NCBI GenBank assembly: GCA_007922225.1
Contig: ML679959.1
Span: forward strand, 20,484,913 to 20,548,912
Origin: Emydura subglobosa
Lineage: Eukaryota; Chordata; Testudines; Chelidae
Reading direction: 5' to 3'
DNA length: 64,000 nt
In this document: positions 20,324 through 31,549 of the stretch, in pieces
Layout of the letters: each line of letters begins with the position of its first letter
How positions within the stretch are numbered: the first letter of the stretch is position 1
Notes under the pieces: generated by a model
Databases searched by the model: none
What the model was told of the DNA's origin: nothing
The model's input: the letters and a program-made list of their open reading frames with translations, nothing else
Position numbers and translations under genes: made by a program

Positions 20324-22045
20324 TGTGACGATTGGGGGATTGTGGATGATTTCTTCAATTGTGTGTTATGGAATTGTATCATGAAATTTCTGTGTCATGG
20401 AAAGCCTATATGTATGTGGATTTATCGTAAGTTAGCAGGGGTGTGCCACATCTCTGTCAGGCTAGAGACAATGATGTGGGATCAGCACTCCACAATTGTC
20501 TATTCAAAGTAAAACACCTTGGGACAATGTTTGCTCTAGCTGAGAGAAGACACTTCCTTCTCCTGTCTGAAGGGAGTGGCGTTTGGGAGCAGTGGAAATT
20601 TACCAAAAGACATAACAAAAGAAGCAGCTGATCCCAGCAAGAGTCTATAAAGCAGGGGTGTCAAACATCCAGTCCATGGGCCAGATAGGGCTCGCCAACC
20701 TTCTTGGTTTGGCCCCTAGTGGCAGCGCGCGCTGCCGCGACATCTCACGGCGTTGTACTCTCTGGTGGCGGCGCGCACTACCGCGAGATCTCACGACAGC
20801 GCGCACTGCCGCCAGAGGGTATAACACCGCGAGATCTCGCAGCGTCACGCACTGCCACGAGATCTGTGTACCCTGGCGGCAGCGCGTGGAGCGCTGTGTG
20901 TACAAGACACAGCGCTCCAAAATGCGGGAGAGGGACAGTGTGGTCTTGGGGCATCGCTCAGTACTATAATTCTTAATCATTGATCCAGTCTTTTAATCAT
21001 AAAATAGTAGTAGTTGTAGAAGTGAAATTACTGCAGTTTTTATATCGCTGATATCTAGCAAATAAAATATAATACTACATAAAAATGGTTGTGCCTAGGA
21101 TTTCGATTTATGGTATGTATGGCCCACTTGAAGTACATTTAATTCAAATCTGGCCCGCCATAGCAAGTGAGTTTGACACCCCTGCTATAAAGGGACTCCC
21201 AGGAGGGAAGAGGGGAAGATAGCCATTTTACATCAGATTAAAATGAGGGGCCGGGCAAGCAAGGCGACAGAGGACACTGCCTGCCTGTGCACAGATAGTC
21301 CAGATAGTGTGAGAGATATTGGAACCACATGCAATATCTTTGGGGGAACATGTTGTATTAAGGTTATGAATGGTTTATGTATCACTCTGGGCCAGGGACT
21401 GAAAACAGAAGGGGGGCTAATTATCTCTCTCTAGAGGTATCACCAATGTGGAGGTTTGTATATACTGGTTCAAACCAGGTTTTCAGAGACTAATAGTCAA
21501 TGAAAAGGCTTTGGGCATAAAAAGGTGGTATTTAAACTGACTGAAGGCCTTCTTTCTGATTCAACAAGCAGACAAGACCCTCTCTCCAAGGCAGGGTCCC
21601 AATTCTTGTGTATGGTTTGGAAAAACTTTGGCCTACTAGGCCCCCATAAGACTGAGTGCTGACCTCTGGTATGCTTTTAGTATGCTCATAGGAAATTTCA
21701 TTGTTTTTATATGATTTCTCTGTAATGCTTTTGCCTTAAGAATAAATGTGCTTGCTAAGAAAGCAATGTGGCAACTGGTAACGACAGGCAATACACAGTT
21801 CTTAGCCCTAGGAGAGAAAGCACCGCATGGGTGCTGGCCATTAGTCAGACTGACTTGCTGGGGATATCAACTTTTTAAGGCAGGGAGATGTGCAGCCCTG
21901 AAAATCCCAAGTCAGAAGGCAGTGGTACAAGAGTACCTGCTCAGAGATAGGTGAGAGCTGGAGATGAGACCTGACTGTGCTCATCTGGAGCGGACCACAG
22001 GGTAAGAAGTGGGGATACAGGTGCATTTACCCTGAAACCGTGACA
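20324..22045 (+). mobile_element. Probable solo LTR, interrupted by a hAT-like element
   Basis: It starts TGTGACGATTGG and ends AAACCGTGACA, with TG...CA termini. Orientation is set by an AATAAA polyadenylation signal at 21741-21746 inside the phrase gccttaagaataaatgtgct. A TATA-like gcataaaaaggtgg lies at about 21515. No gag or pol frame is present, so it is a solo LTR, about 1.18 kb once the nested element (20653-21184) and one duplication copy are removed. I see no 5-bp target duplication, so the borders or the class (Gypsy or ERV) are uncertain. Confidence 0.55.
20653..21184. mobile_element. hAT-like element with CpG-rich core (532 bp)
   Basis: Termini are perfect inverted repeats over 14 bp (CAGGGGTGTCAAAC and its complement). 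The target duplication ctataaag is perfect at 20645-20652 and 21185-21192. The outer parts are AT-rich with ggcccgcc-type subterminal sequence. The core at 20711-20890 is CpG-rich, with degenerate copies of gcgcgcactgccgcgagatc. A perfect 12-bp hairpin (ggagcgctgtgt) lies at 20888-20918. The overlapping open frames on both strands are a result of base composition and not genes. Confidence 0.92.
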
Positions 22046-22049
22046 ACTA

Positions 22050-22574
22050 GCTCCAATTTCTTCTTCAGCATCCAGACCTAGCAATGCTCACAGGATCAGA
22101 TGCAGCTCTTTAATGAGCTGTTTGAAATTCTTGCTTGCTAACTAGCTTTACCTGAAACAAACGAATATGTCTGTTCCTGGCTTTCAATTTAAGAGCAAAA
22201 GTGTAAAGCTAGTGTTTTTTAAAAGCTTCACATACACATAGATCCCATAAATGCAACTATTCTGGCACATATCCTCCTGACTGCACACTAGGACTGCTGT
22301 GAGGGGAATCCAAGTCTCTCTGCTCTGGATCCTTGGATGTTTCAAGCCCTAGAGCCCCAGCAGGCTGCATCACTGGTTCCTTGCTTAGCATATCTGGCAT
22401 ATTTCCTGGGCACTGACTTTCAGTCTTTTACTTCTTTTCCCTAGGCCCCAGAAATAGCGCTGACCCCCAAGATATCCCAAACACACCCCTCTCCCAGAAC
22501 TCCAGCCAAAAGGTATGAAGCTTCTGATTTACAGTTTAACTCTCTCAGGAGAACTTAGCAGTTGTGAAGCAGTC

Positions 22575-22607
<33 letters not shown>

Positions 22608-24125
22608 CACAGAATCTAGCGCCTTCATGCTATTTTATCCTTAATCTTATAAAGCAATGGCGAGTACAGAGCATACAAAAGCAACATCTGAAACCGCAGT
22701 GTCCCTCACTTCATAGCTCACTCTTCCTTTGTGAGTCCTTGGGAAATCATATGGATCCCCAATCTGTACCCTCTTCTATGGAAGTCAGGATGCAGAAAGG
22801 ACTCACAATAAAAGATTAAAATTCTGAATGAGAGAAAAACAAGATGGGGACAAGAAAGCAGCATGAGGCAAAAGTATAGCATGCACAGATAACATTTTTG
22901 CCAGGCTAGATTAAATCTGTCAAAGCTCTGATGAGATCAGAATTCTGTAACAGATTTTGATAACAGATCTGATCAACTCTTGGCCTGTGTGGACAATATT
23001 GAGAGCCGGGTGATTCAAAGTGAAGCCGAGCATAACCAAATGTGAGGAGACTCAAAGGAAATATTCAAAACTTTTCAGCAGTCTACCCAAAGGAAATCAA
23101 GTAATTGGGAGGAAAAGGGAGATCATGGAGAATCAAGTCCACTCCAGAATCTGGACATTTTGGGGATTCTTGAATGGGGAAGAAGAAAATGACCTGATTC
23201 CCTCTCTGTTTTGAGGGGTTGGGAGAATGGCTACTCAGAATTCTTTCACTGAATATAAAGAGCAACCAAATTCATACTGAAAGATCATATTATGTTCTAG
23301 AGAGGAAAGCTAACTAGGAGCTGATCCAAACAAAACAATATGATCATATTCCAAGTCTCCACTTACAGTGACAATATGCAATTCTTAGAGATGGAGAAGA
23401 CAAAAAAGAAACTGTGTGAAAGAGAGAAAACAAAAGCCTTTCCTATGGAAAATTCCTTATACTCACCAATAGGGAATTTGTGGTACTCAGTAGGATTAGA
23501 TAAAAGGTGCAGGTTGGTTCCCACTGGTTAAAAAGTTACTATCTTCATGTCAAATGGGAAGAATTTAGCAAGGCTAAAATTATAAGATAACTTTTATCAT
23601 CATCATCACAATAGATATCTAATTGGCTTAAAAGGAACAATTAATTCTTATTGAATGTTCAAGCTTTTCAAGAAAACACTTAAAAATGTAAAGTGAGAAG
23701 TATCTGCATGAAGAGCCTCATTTTGCATTTAAAAAAGGATCCAATTGTTATTCAAGATTTCTATGGAATTTGACTTTCTCTATTATTAGGTTAACACAAT
23801 TATCCAGAAACCACTTAAGAGACATCACTGACTAATAAGGGTTTTGGGAGTATGATTGTGAGAAGGCACTCAACACTTTTGAAGGGTCTTCTTCAGCACT
23901 TATTAAGCAACTGACATTGTGCAACACAGACATCATTTGCCAGGCTATCCAAAATTAGCAAAGTAATTATTTCTTGAACTCTAGAGCTCTATTAATATTT
24001 AGGGAATTTGTGGTTCCGTTTTTACATTTGCTATTTGTAGTGAAATGTGCCTTGCTCATTGATGCTCACCAATATCTTAACTACCACAGACCTGAACTGA
24101 TGTCCATTAAGTCAGTGGAAAGGTG
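22050..24125. other. Unassigned DNA with a (CA)n microsatellite
   Basis: Apart from the microsatellite at 22576-22605 I recognise nothing. Frames of 60-64 codons at 23020-23531 have no motif. Confidence 0.45.
22576..22605. repeat. (AC)15 microsatellite
   Basis: Thirty bases of uninterrupted AC repeat. Confidence 0.95.
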
Positions 24126-24126
24126 G

Positions 24127-24888
24127 TGTGACACTTTGGGGTTCATCTTCCAGTAAGGGGTTGTGTCATTACATATCCTGCAATTCTGGCTGCCTTAAAT
24201 GCTGTGCTGCTGTGGCTCACTGCCCTGATACCAACGGCCAGCACACAAGCATGCAGGTCACACTTTGGCCTCCACCACCCAGTTACTTTTTGCAGGGTGA
24301 CCCCAACAGCCTTCCATTCCTGAATTTCCCTAAACCGTCTATATTTGCACTGTAGACTTCAGCCCTCTTGCTGAACACTTACATAGGATAAGTATGCTGC
24401 TTCCTTAGAGAGAGAGAACCCAGCAGTTTATTACCTTATCTGGGGTTGAAGTACTTGGTTCCTTTGTCTCCTCAGGTGAAGGGTCTTGGACAGAGAGTCT
24501 GGGTCAGTCATGCTGGAAAAGAGACTTGGTGAGAAACCCTTCTTTGAACCGAAGATTCTAGTTTGCTAAATCAAATTTTAGTCTTAGAGTTGTATTTTTA
24601 CTTTGGTTTGCTTGTAACCCTTTCTATCTTTATGCTCACTTAAACCCATGACTTTTTGTTTAATAAACTTGTTTTACTTTTACTAGGAACAAGTTCAGTG
24701 CTTTGATTAAAATACAGTGTTTGGGGAAAATTTGGGCAGACGGTTTGGGGAAAATTTGGAAATGGTAAGGTTTTGGGGTCATCCTGCAAACAGTAAGTGG
24801 GCAATGGAAGCCAGGGTGTGACCTGTATGCTTGTATGCTGCCTGTTGGTAACCAGGCAACCAGAGTTGCAGGGCTGGTGGTGACACAG
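24127..24888 (+). mobile_element. Possible LTR, polyadenylation-signal side preserved
   Basis: The block reads tgtgacactttggggttcat at the left and ggtggtgacaca at the right. It contains cttagagttgtatttttact, gcttgtaaccctttctatct and tttaataaacttgttttact, the last with an AATAAA at 24662-24667. These phrases recur in turtle LTR elements I recall. A short tandem tttggggaaaatttgg lies at 24719-24760. No internal coding region or target duplication is seen. Confidence 0.45.
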
Positions 24889-24927
24889 TCACTTACTTGT
24901 CCAGGTTAAATCCCAGAGCCTCTCAGA

Positions 24928-24966
24928 TGCCCATTGACTTGAATGGGCTTTGGTTCAGGCCCTGTG
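24928..24966. repeat. Half-palindrome, CTTTGGATCAGGCCC family
   Basis: Reads gcccattgacttgaatgggc then tttggttcaggccctg, the conserved right arm of the family. Confidence 0.5.
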
Positions 24967-24989
24967 GACCATATTCTGAAAGAGCATTT

Positions 24990-25200
24990 GCCCCAATAAT
25001 AGAGCACATCTTTTAGAAAGACATTGACTTGCCATATAAAAACTTTAAATAGTGATTTTACCCCTTTCAAGGTAAGCTGTTCCAAAAATAATTATCCTCT
25101 CTGTTATAATATTTAATTTGATTTCCAATCTGATTGCATCCAACTTCAACCTCCTTCCATTGGATCTTTACCCCATACTAAAGTTTGAATCTTTAAAATA
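24990..25200 (-). mobile_element. Old CR1/L3-like 3' remnant, minus strand
   Basis: Plus-strand phrases are ttttacccctttcaaggtaa, gctgttccaaaaataattat, cctctctgttataatattta and tccaacttcaacctccttcc, in the order seen in old sauropsid CR1 tails read backwards. It is strongly diverged. Confidence 0.45.
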
Positions 25201-25250
25201 TGGACTTCAGGGTTAGGCCCTTCACCATTTTTCTTTATCATTTGTCAAGA

Positions 25251-25268
25251 GCTAGCTAGCTAGCTAGC
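25251..25268. repeat. (GCTA)n microsatellite
   Basis: Four and a half units of gcta; each unit is half of the self-complementary gctagc. Confidence 0.85.
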
Positions 25269-25269
25269 A

Positions 25270-26015
25270 ATTGTTTCACTTTTGCACAATTATAAACAAA
25301 ACCTTAACAAGGCATTAACATACAGTAGGGATTTTTTTGCATCTGACATCACAATTATGGAAATTCTTGTGAGAAATATTATTTGTATATGGAAATTATG
25401 AGAACTATTGTTAAGATCTTAGGACAGAAAAGATTCAAAATGAACTACTTTATGTCCAAACTCCTAAAAAGTATATCTAATATTGCTCCATTCACTTTAC
25501 TGTGTGGTTTCATATTGTTGAAGCTGATGTGAAGGTTAAAGGTCTGATCCGTTCGGTTTCCAGCAGTGAAATGAAAGATCAGTCACTATTATGCTCTGGC
25601 AGGAAATTGCATGTAATAATTATTATTAAATATATTGTTCTGAACACTTCCATAACAGTAGCTAAAATACAGTGAATCTTCCAATAACAACTATTCAAAG
25701 AATTTTCAGAACTCTTTTATTTTCACTTTTTGATATTAGATAGTGATGGGAGAACCTCAAAATGTTTGACAGTTTAGTTCAGATAAGTCCCTAACCTGAT
25801 CCAAAGCTTAACTAAACCTTTTGGTATCCTTTTCTTTCTGTATGTTCTATTATTCTCTCCACCTCCCTTTAACATAAATGGGTTTTTTCCCTCTCCCTCC
25901 TCAATTCCCAAATCCCTTTCTTATATTCCAAGCTACACAACATACTCGTACGCGTCATAATCATTTCTCAGTGTGACTAATCATGCTTAAATTAAGTCTG
26001 TGAATAAGTCTTTGC
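25270..26015. other. Unassigned AT-rich DNA
   Basis: No gene or repeat recognised. Confidence 0.4.
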
Positions 26016-26019
26016 AGGA

Positions 26020-26115
26020 TCAGGGTGTGAAACAATTACCACCTAGCTCTCTACTATGAGTATTCCCATTAAAATCAATGAACCTACTTGTGGTACTCAT
26101 AGTACAATGACATCT
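26020..26115. repeat. Short palindrome with TACTATGAGTA arms
   Basis: The arm tactatgagta at 26052-26062 is exactly mirrored by tactcatagta at 26093-26103, around the centre tcccattaaaatcaatgaac. This is a compact member of the AGTAGTACC palindrome family. Confidence 0.6.
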
Positions 26116-26505
26116 GGATGGGCTCCAGGCAGACACAGGGGTCCACTCTCATAGATGCAGTTGAAGGATGGGGGCTAAACAGAAAGCCAGGGTTAGTTCA
26201 TAAGTGTTTGGTGGGACTGGACCATAAAGTGAGTAGCAAAATTTCTTATTAATAGTCAAGTGTGATTGTAGAAACTACTTTTCCAAGTGAAAGCTCTGCC
26301 ATTTTTAGTGTTATCTTTTCAAAAGAAGAAAAACAGCCTACAATGTATTTCATTTAATTAATTCCATGTCACCCCCATTTTATTATTTAAAGTAACTTTT
26401 TTTTTAATTATAAAGAAAACTGAAGCACATTCATCTTCTTAAAAAATTCTGTACAGCTGAAGATGACTGAATCAAAATTTTTTGACATTGCAGCCTGCTA
26501 CGTTT

Positions 26506-26563
26506 CTCACTGAAGTTAGTGGAAGTCTTGCCGCTGATTTCAATAGGCTTTGGATTTGGTCTT
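26506..26563. repeat. Short palindrome, CTTTGGATC family
   Basis: The left arm ctcactgaagttagtggaag and the right arm gctgatttcaataggctttg are inverted, diverged copies. Confidence 0.5.
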
Positions 26564-26569
26564 TTGTAT

Positions 26570-28470
26570 TCATAAAAACAAATAAACCAAACCAAAACCA
26601 GCTCATCACACAAACAGTTAAAAAAAATCTTTTCAGTATTCCCTTCTCCTGAAATCTCGGTATGTAACATCTTCCTTTGTGTATCTTTTTCGGACCAATC
26701 TTGTAAATCTTACCAAGCATAATTCATTATGAATAGCCTCGTTAGCTACTCAGAATAGGAAGCATTATCCCTGATACTGAGTGTTTGCAGGTTCAGGTGC
26801 TAAAAATGAATGTTCTTTGGGTCAGGGACTGTCTTTATCTATATTGCTTCTCGAAAAATAATATGTTAGAACAACATCCACGGCTTCCCCACATTGTTTA
26901 GCTAATGGGCCTTAGCAGTGATCTACTGGTTTCACTGGAAGAGGTAAAAGAGTAGTCCAGTCTACATGCCCGTTCATTTCTTAGCCTCTCTACCAAGACC
27001 ACACTGAGGGTAGTTTCCTGAAGTATAATGCCGCTGCTGGCTGCTGCTGTGATAAAATGCATAGCCTCATTCCAGCCTTTTGGATTAAGTAATAAAAGAA
27101 AATGATTAAAAGGGCAATTCAATCATTTTTCTTTTATTGAATAAAACATCCTTTTTTTTGGTTCACTAACGTAGACAGTCATGAAAATGAATGGTTTGGC
27201 TTCACCCAAAATGATGGATAATCTCACTAGAAAAGCGTGACAATGATGGACAGACATCTTTGGTGCAAAGAGGTAATAGAAAAGACTGACACTTTGATAG
27301 ACACCATGATGAATAAGCCCTCAAGGGGTTGCAAGTTAATAGGTTAATACAAGTGTTCTCACACTCTCAGACCTCTTTCACCCTTCCTGTCAATGCAGTT
27401 CTATGTTTGTATGAGAATTTTCTCAGGATAGAATTTTTTTTTTCTGGATTTATGTGCCCTGTTGCATGTTTCTTAACATTGTTCTAAAATTCTAGGTGAT
27501 ATTTGGTTTACCACTTACGTGGTGTAAAGTGAATGCTCATCTATTCGGTGAATTCCCCAGGTATCTTCACTGAACTTTTGTACAGGGAGATTTTGATAGA
27601 CCCATAAAAGGGCCAGGGTCCACTTGATAGCATAATGTCAATTGTTATACTTGTTGCTAACAGCAGCCAAAATCAGTAGGCCTTTTTGAAGGCCTGTGCA
27701 GTCTTAGCATGACTAAGCTACTTTATGGGGAGGTGACTTTTGGCTCAACCTTTATCTGACTCTGTGCCCCTCTAACAAAGTCCCTAGTGGATGTGCTGGG
27801 ATCTCTGTCTTAGGAGAAAAGCAAGAAGCTTATCTATGCATGCTTTCTATTTGCTAAGGCTTGAAGGCAGCAGGAACATATCTAGCTAATTAGTACTCTG
27901 AGGAGACCTCTTTTCTAGCTTTTGAAACTGCTTGCCTATCAGTTTTTTTGACTGACATCTCATTGTCTACTAACAAGGAAAAATAAGGGGGGAGAGATTT
28001 GGACTCTTTGTGATCTCTTCTTGGACACAGTTTGGGGTTCCCCAATGGCAGCTGAAAGATGGGCCAATCAGAAGGCTGCCACTGTACCTTTCGACAGTCA
28101 ACCAAACTTTGGTAATTATTGAAGGTTGGAAGTATTTTACTAACCTGTTACGGGCATGTGTAAATCCTTGAGATTAAATAAAGTATAGCTTTTAAGTGAG
28201 AGCTCTCATGTTATACTGTTTATGCCAGCCCATCTATCGGACAGATGGCGGTGTATCCACTGATTTATTTCCTGACACTGCCTCGCACAGAGTAAGGTTT
28301 ACCAAGAGATTTGGGTTGAAAGAACCCCAGGTAACACTTTGGCTTTCCTTCCTATGCAACCATTTTCACAGAGGCCACTTGTAGCGGATATCATACTGTA
28401 TGGACATTTGAACATAACAATTGTAATCATCTGTGATTTGTTTTGTGATATGTGTGTGTATGGAAGTTAA
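26570..28470. other. Unassigned DNA
   Basis: A short gggtcagggactgtctttat phrase at 26818-26837 looks like a SINE-tail crumb. Otherwise I see no gene, RNA or known repeat. Confidence 0.4.
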
Positions 28471-28473
28471 TGG

Positions 28474-28569
28474 TGGACCAAATTCTGATTGCAGTTAAAC
28501 TGCTGTAAATTGAAAGTAACAATTTACTTCAAAAGATGTACTCTGGTGTAAGTATATAGAATTCAGCCA
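28474..28569. repeat. Palindrome, TTACACCAGTGTAAATC family
   Basis: The left arm gaccaaattctgattgcagt and the right arm gtgtaagtatatagaattca are diverged inverted copies. The inner pair aaagtaacaatttacttc mirrors itself. Confidence 0.45.
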
Positions 28570-28612
28570 TTTTCCCCATAATACATCTTCATCTATTGCC
28601 GTTTTAGGGGCT

Positions 28613-28838
28613 AAGGCTTGGTCTACACTTAGAAGTGTTGTTTGCATAGCTATGTCGGTTAGGGATGTGATTTTATGCTGGCATAGCTATGCTGGCAAAA
28701 ATCTTCTTTTGCCAGTGTACCTTATTACTTAGGTAACCTATATAAGCTATACCAACAAAAGGACTTTTTTGCCAGTATAAACGGTGTCTAAACTCGGAGG
28801 GTTTGCTGGTATAACTATGTCAAATGCAGACAAACCAT
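28613..28838. mobile_element. Foldback DNA transposon, GGCTTGGTCTACACTT type
   Basis: The left end ggcttggtctacacttagaa is mirrored by the right end caaatgcagacaaacc. Internal phrases gcatagctatgtcggttagg and ggcatagctatgctggcaaa are typical of a turtle foldback family known from memory. A tttttgccagtataaac segment mirrors the latter. There is no coding region. Confidence 0.65.
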
Positions 28839-28839
28839 A

Positions 28840-29205
28840 TGAGGCTTTAAGTTTGGGAAGTGTTAATTAATCCAAATAATATAACTTGATAGGTTTCTGA
28901 GGAGAACAGGATAGCTGAGAAACAAAAACGAGTTAAGGTTTCATTAAAAACAAACAGTAAACCATCTGGAGTTCAGAAAAGGTAAAATTCTCCAGAGAAT
29001 ACAGAAACTGCAGAGAGATAAATTTGTAAATTGGAGGGAAGGATTACACTTTATGAGTGAGAATTTATAGCAACACATCACTTTGTTGCCAGGATGTTTA
29101 AAATACCAAAGGAGAAACAAAATGGCTATCATGAAAAGAACAATATAGGAAGATGCAGGAGATACCATGAAAATATTGTCTCCTAGGGTCGGACATGAAA
29201 GACTG
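28840..29205. other. Unassigned DNA
   Basis: No gene or repeat recognised. Confidence 0.4.
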
Positions 29206-29212
29206 GGACCTA

Positions 29213-29468
29213 AAACATTAGGCTAATGGATAGGGCACTGGACTAGAACTCAGGAGACCTGGGTGCTATTCCAGGATCTAGCCTGGGAACTCATATCACT
29301 TCTTTCTGCCTCTGTTTTCCCTCCTACCTTTGTCTTTCTTGTCTGCTTACACTGTAAACTCTTCAGGGCAAGATCAGTCTCTCCCTAGGCGTTAGTACAG
29401 TGCCTAACTCAACAGGACCCCAGTTGGGCACTATTTGCTAGTCATAGTAGCCACATATTTATTGCAAT
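29213..29468 (+). mobile_element. tRNA-derived SINE, nearly complete
   Basis: The head resembles a tRNA gene: A-box-like ggctaatggatagggcactg, then ctcaggagacctgggtgcta and ttcc at the B box. The middle has atcacttctttctgcctctg. The tail has actgtaaactcttcagggca, agatcagtctctccctaggc and gttagtacagtgcctaactc. This is the turtle pol III SINE layout; in a live copy the boxes would recruit RNA polymerase III, and a LINE would supply mobility. Confidence 0.85.
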
Positions 29469-29469
29469 A

Positions 29470-29955
29470 ATCTTAATACTATTGAAATATGGGTTTATAG
29501 ATTCCTTTAAATTTTCTTGGAGTAATCCTTTTGCTTATAAATGTATAGGATACAACATCTTGGTTCAAACAAGTTGATTCAGTGTGAATTTGCTATCATT
29601 CCTTCTAAAAATCTTTGTTTCTTATTAATGTTATCCTGTCAGGATTCTGAAAACTTTGGGGTCTTGAACTGGCAATCAAGTTGACATAACAGATATCACT
29701 TAATATTCTCTTATGTTGTTGGAATTTCTTGGATAGCTTTATATTATCCATTTTTCCAAAACAACAACTACAACTGCTGAAAGTCATTTTTGACGGGAGG
29801 AGAATTTCAGTTGGTTTTGAATTAATGGTGATTGAACTGTATCATAAAACAAGAAAATAAAAAGAGGATTTATGCTATCAGTTAAGTATGTTCTCCCACT
29901 TAGAAAAAACAAACTCTCAAACTTCAGATCTGGAGAATATCAAACTACATTTGAC
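29470..29955. other. Unassigned DNA
   Basis: No gene or known repeat before the direct repeat that flanks the next LINE. Confidence 0.4.
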
Positions 29956-29991
29956 TGGAGTATTATCAATAAGGATAGAATCATAAGTAAT
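29956..29991. repeat. Left copy of 36-bp direct repeat flanking a LINE
   Basis: Matches 31469-31504 at 32 of 36 positions; both contain ggagtattatca and tagaatcataa. The placement at both ends of the LINE suggests a target-site duplication. Confidence 0.75.
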
Positions 29992-30470
29992 GGATGGTCA
30001 TTCAACATCTTGACAGATGAAAGGAAACATGAAGAAGTCAGTCAGTCCATGGTGCTTGGCAGTAGCTTGGGAGAAGAGCCCAATGCACTAGAGGCCGACC
30101 TTCCCACAGAGGCTACAGGTCCACTCGTCAGATGGAGGTTGGTGCACATTCTGCTTCCTGGCTTGCCTACAGGCCCTCAGCCTGGGTTATCTAATGACTT
30201 TCCATGATGACTGCACCAGCCTTGACGTGGTTTCTCCAGACTGAGTGGTTGTGGGAAGAGCTTTCCCAGTTATCAGTGTGAATGCTGAATTTCTTGAGAC
30301 CCTGCTTGACCTTGCTGCTGTATTGGAGCTTTGGCCTTCCTCTGCACTATGGCTAGTTCTTGAGTTGGCCATAGAGCACAATCTTCGGCAGACGATCTTG
30401 AGGCATGCAATTCACATGTCCCAGCCAGTGAAGCATCCAGCATAGTCTGCATAGACCATAGGCCGGTTCT

Positions 30471-30722
30471 TTAAAGTATCTCATTGTTAGTGATCCATTG
30501 GTTCCAAGTAACTCGAAGGATTTTTCTGAGACAGCAAAGGTGGAAGCTGTTCAATCTCTGCTCCTCCTTGAAGTACCTGACCCAGCTTTCACAGCTGTAA
30601 AGGAGGGTACAGAGGACACATGCCTGATAAACAGAGACCTTTGTATTCAGGGTTAGCAACTCGTTATTCTTGACACGTGAGGTAAGTTTGCCAAAGGTAA
30701 CAGAAGCTTTGCCAATTCTCAC
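30471..30722 (-). pseudogene. LINE ORF fragment: RT thumb region
   Basis: About 83 open codons begin RIGKASVTFGKLTSRVKNNE and contain VSVYQACVLCTLLYSCESWV and RLNSFHLCCLRKILRVTW. This order (RIGKA, then LLY-CESW, then FHLRCLR-IL) is typical of the segment after the catalytic box in a widespread group of non-LTR retrotransposons. It has no independent start and is only a piece of the relic. Confidence 0.75.
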
Positions 30723-31016
30723 ATCAAGTTCTGTATCAAGGCTAAGTTAGATGGTTAAAGTTGAGCCAAGATAGCAGAAGGGATTCATGTTGTCCAGAGC
30801 TTTATTATTGACATAGACTTTAGGTAGGATGTTAGTGCCCTGTGACATGACTACTGTTTTCTTAATACTGATTACCATACTGAACTTGATACATGCATCA
30901 GAGAATTTATTCATCATGACATGCAATTCATCAGGAGAATTAGAGATGAATGCAGCGTCATCTGCAAAGAACAGATCCCGAATTGGCAGTTGAGTGACAT
31001 GCCTTTTGCTCTGAAA

Positions 31017-31214
31017 TCACCTGATGTTAAACAAGCTGCCATCCATCCTCAATTCAATTAGTACACCGGACTGATAACTTACAAAAGTGTACTTAAGAGG
31101 AATAGAGAAGAAGATGCCAAAGATGGTAGGTGTTAAGACACAACCTTGCTTCATGTCAGTATCAATGATAAACTCAGACGATGTTTCATTTTCATACTGG
31201 ATAGTTTCCTTCAT
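31017..31214 (-). pseudogene. LINE ORF fragment: RT palm
   Basis: About 65 open codons contain IDTDMKQGCVLTPTIFGIFF, the region with the conserved KQGC-LAPTLF motif. Active relatives normally have VKQGCVLAPTLF; the DMKQGCVLTP form here is diverged. The frame breaks before the FADD box, which is still readable in another frame at about 30954-30970. Confidence 0.75.
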
Positions 31215-31468
31215 TCCCTCATGGAACTCCTTAAATTAGGAGAGCATTTTTTGTGGACAGCCAATTTTCAACAGGATCTTGTACATGCCATTCCTGTTAA
31301 CCATGTTGAAGGCCTTTTGTAAGTCAACGTATGCTACATAGAGAGGTGCCTGTTATTCACGGCTTTTTTCTTGCAACAAGCTCCTTGTGAAGGACATTTG
31401 AATTGTGGAGCATCCAGCTCTGAACCCCCACTGTCTCTCAAGGTAAACACTCTCAGCAAAGACTCGAA

Positions 31469-31504
31469 TGGAGTATTATCACTAAGTGTAGAATCATAAC
31501 TAAT
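31469..31504. repeat. Right copy of 36-bp direct repeat flanking a LINE
   Basis: Partner of 29956-29991, with four differences. Confidence 0.75.
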
Positions 31505-31549
31505 AACTATATGGTAAAATATATTGTTATTAACCAGAAAAATACAACA

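Larger units (their letters stand above)
29992..31468 (-). mobile_element. Non-CR1 LINE, 5'-truncated, minus strand
   Basis: Read on the minus strand the parts are, in order: the RT finger and palm start (GFRAGCSTIQMSF and LYVAYVDLQKAFNMVNR), KQGCVLTPTIFGIFF at about 31100-31150, an intact FADD box at about 30954-30970, the thumb (NTKVSVYQACVLCTLLYSCE), a C-terminal HWLGHVNCMPQDRLPK segment near 30400, and a degenerate CxxC...H zinc-finger-like tail near 30060-30110. Several stops and frameshifts break it. The protein differs clearly from CR1; an RTE-like or related clade is possible but unproven. A 36-bp imperfect direct repeat brackets it. Confidence 0.8.

Noticed and set aside
20645..20980. 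Three overlapping open frames of 90-111 codons on both strands
   Set aside because: They follow the CpG-rich repeated core of the hAT-like element; arginine-rich translations on both strands are typical of such sequence.
27350..27430. Possible hAT edge (gtgttctcacactctcagac then ctctttcaccc)
   Set aside because: It is only loosely like a CAGTGGTTCTCAAAC-type end, and no second end or duplication was found.
29213..29290. tRNA gene call from A-box and B-box-like sequence
   Set aside because: The tRNA fold is not complete, and the sequence continues into a SINE body and tail.
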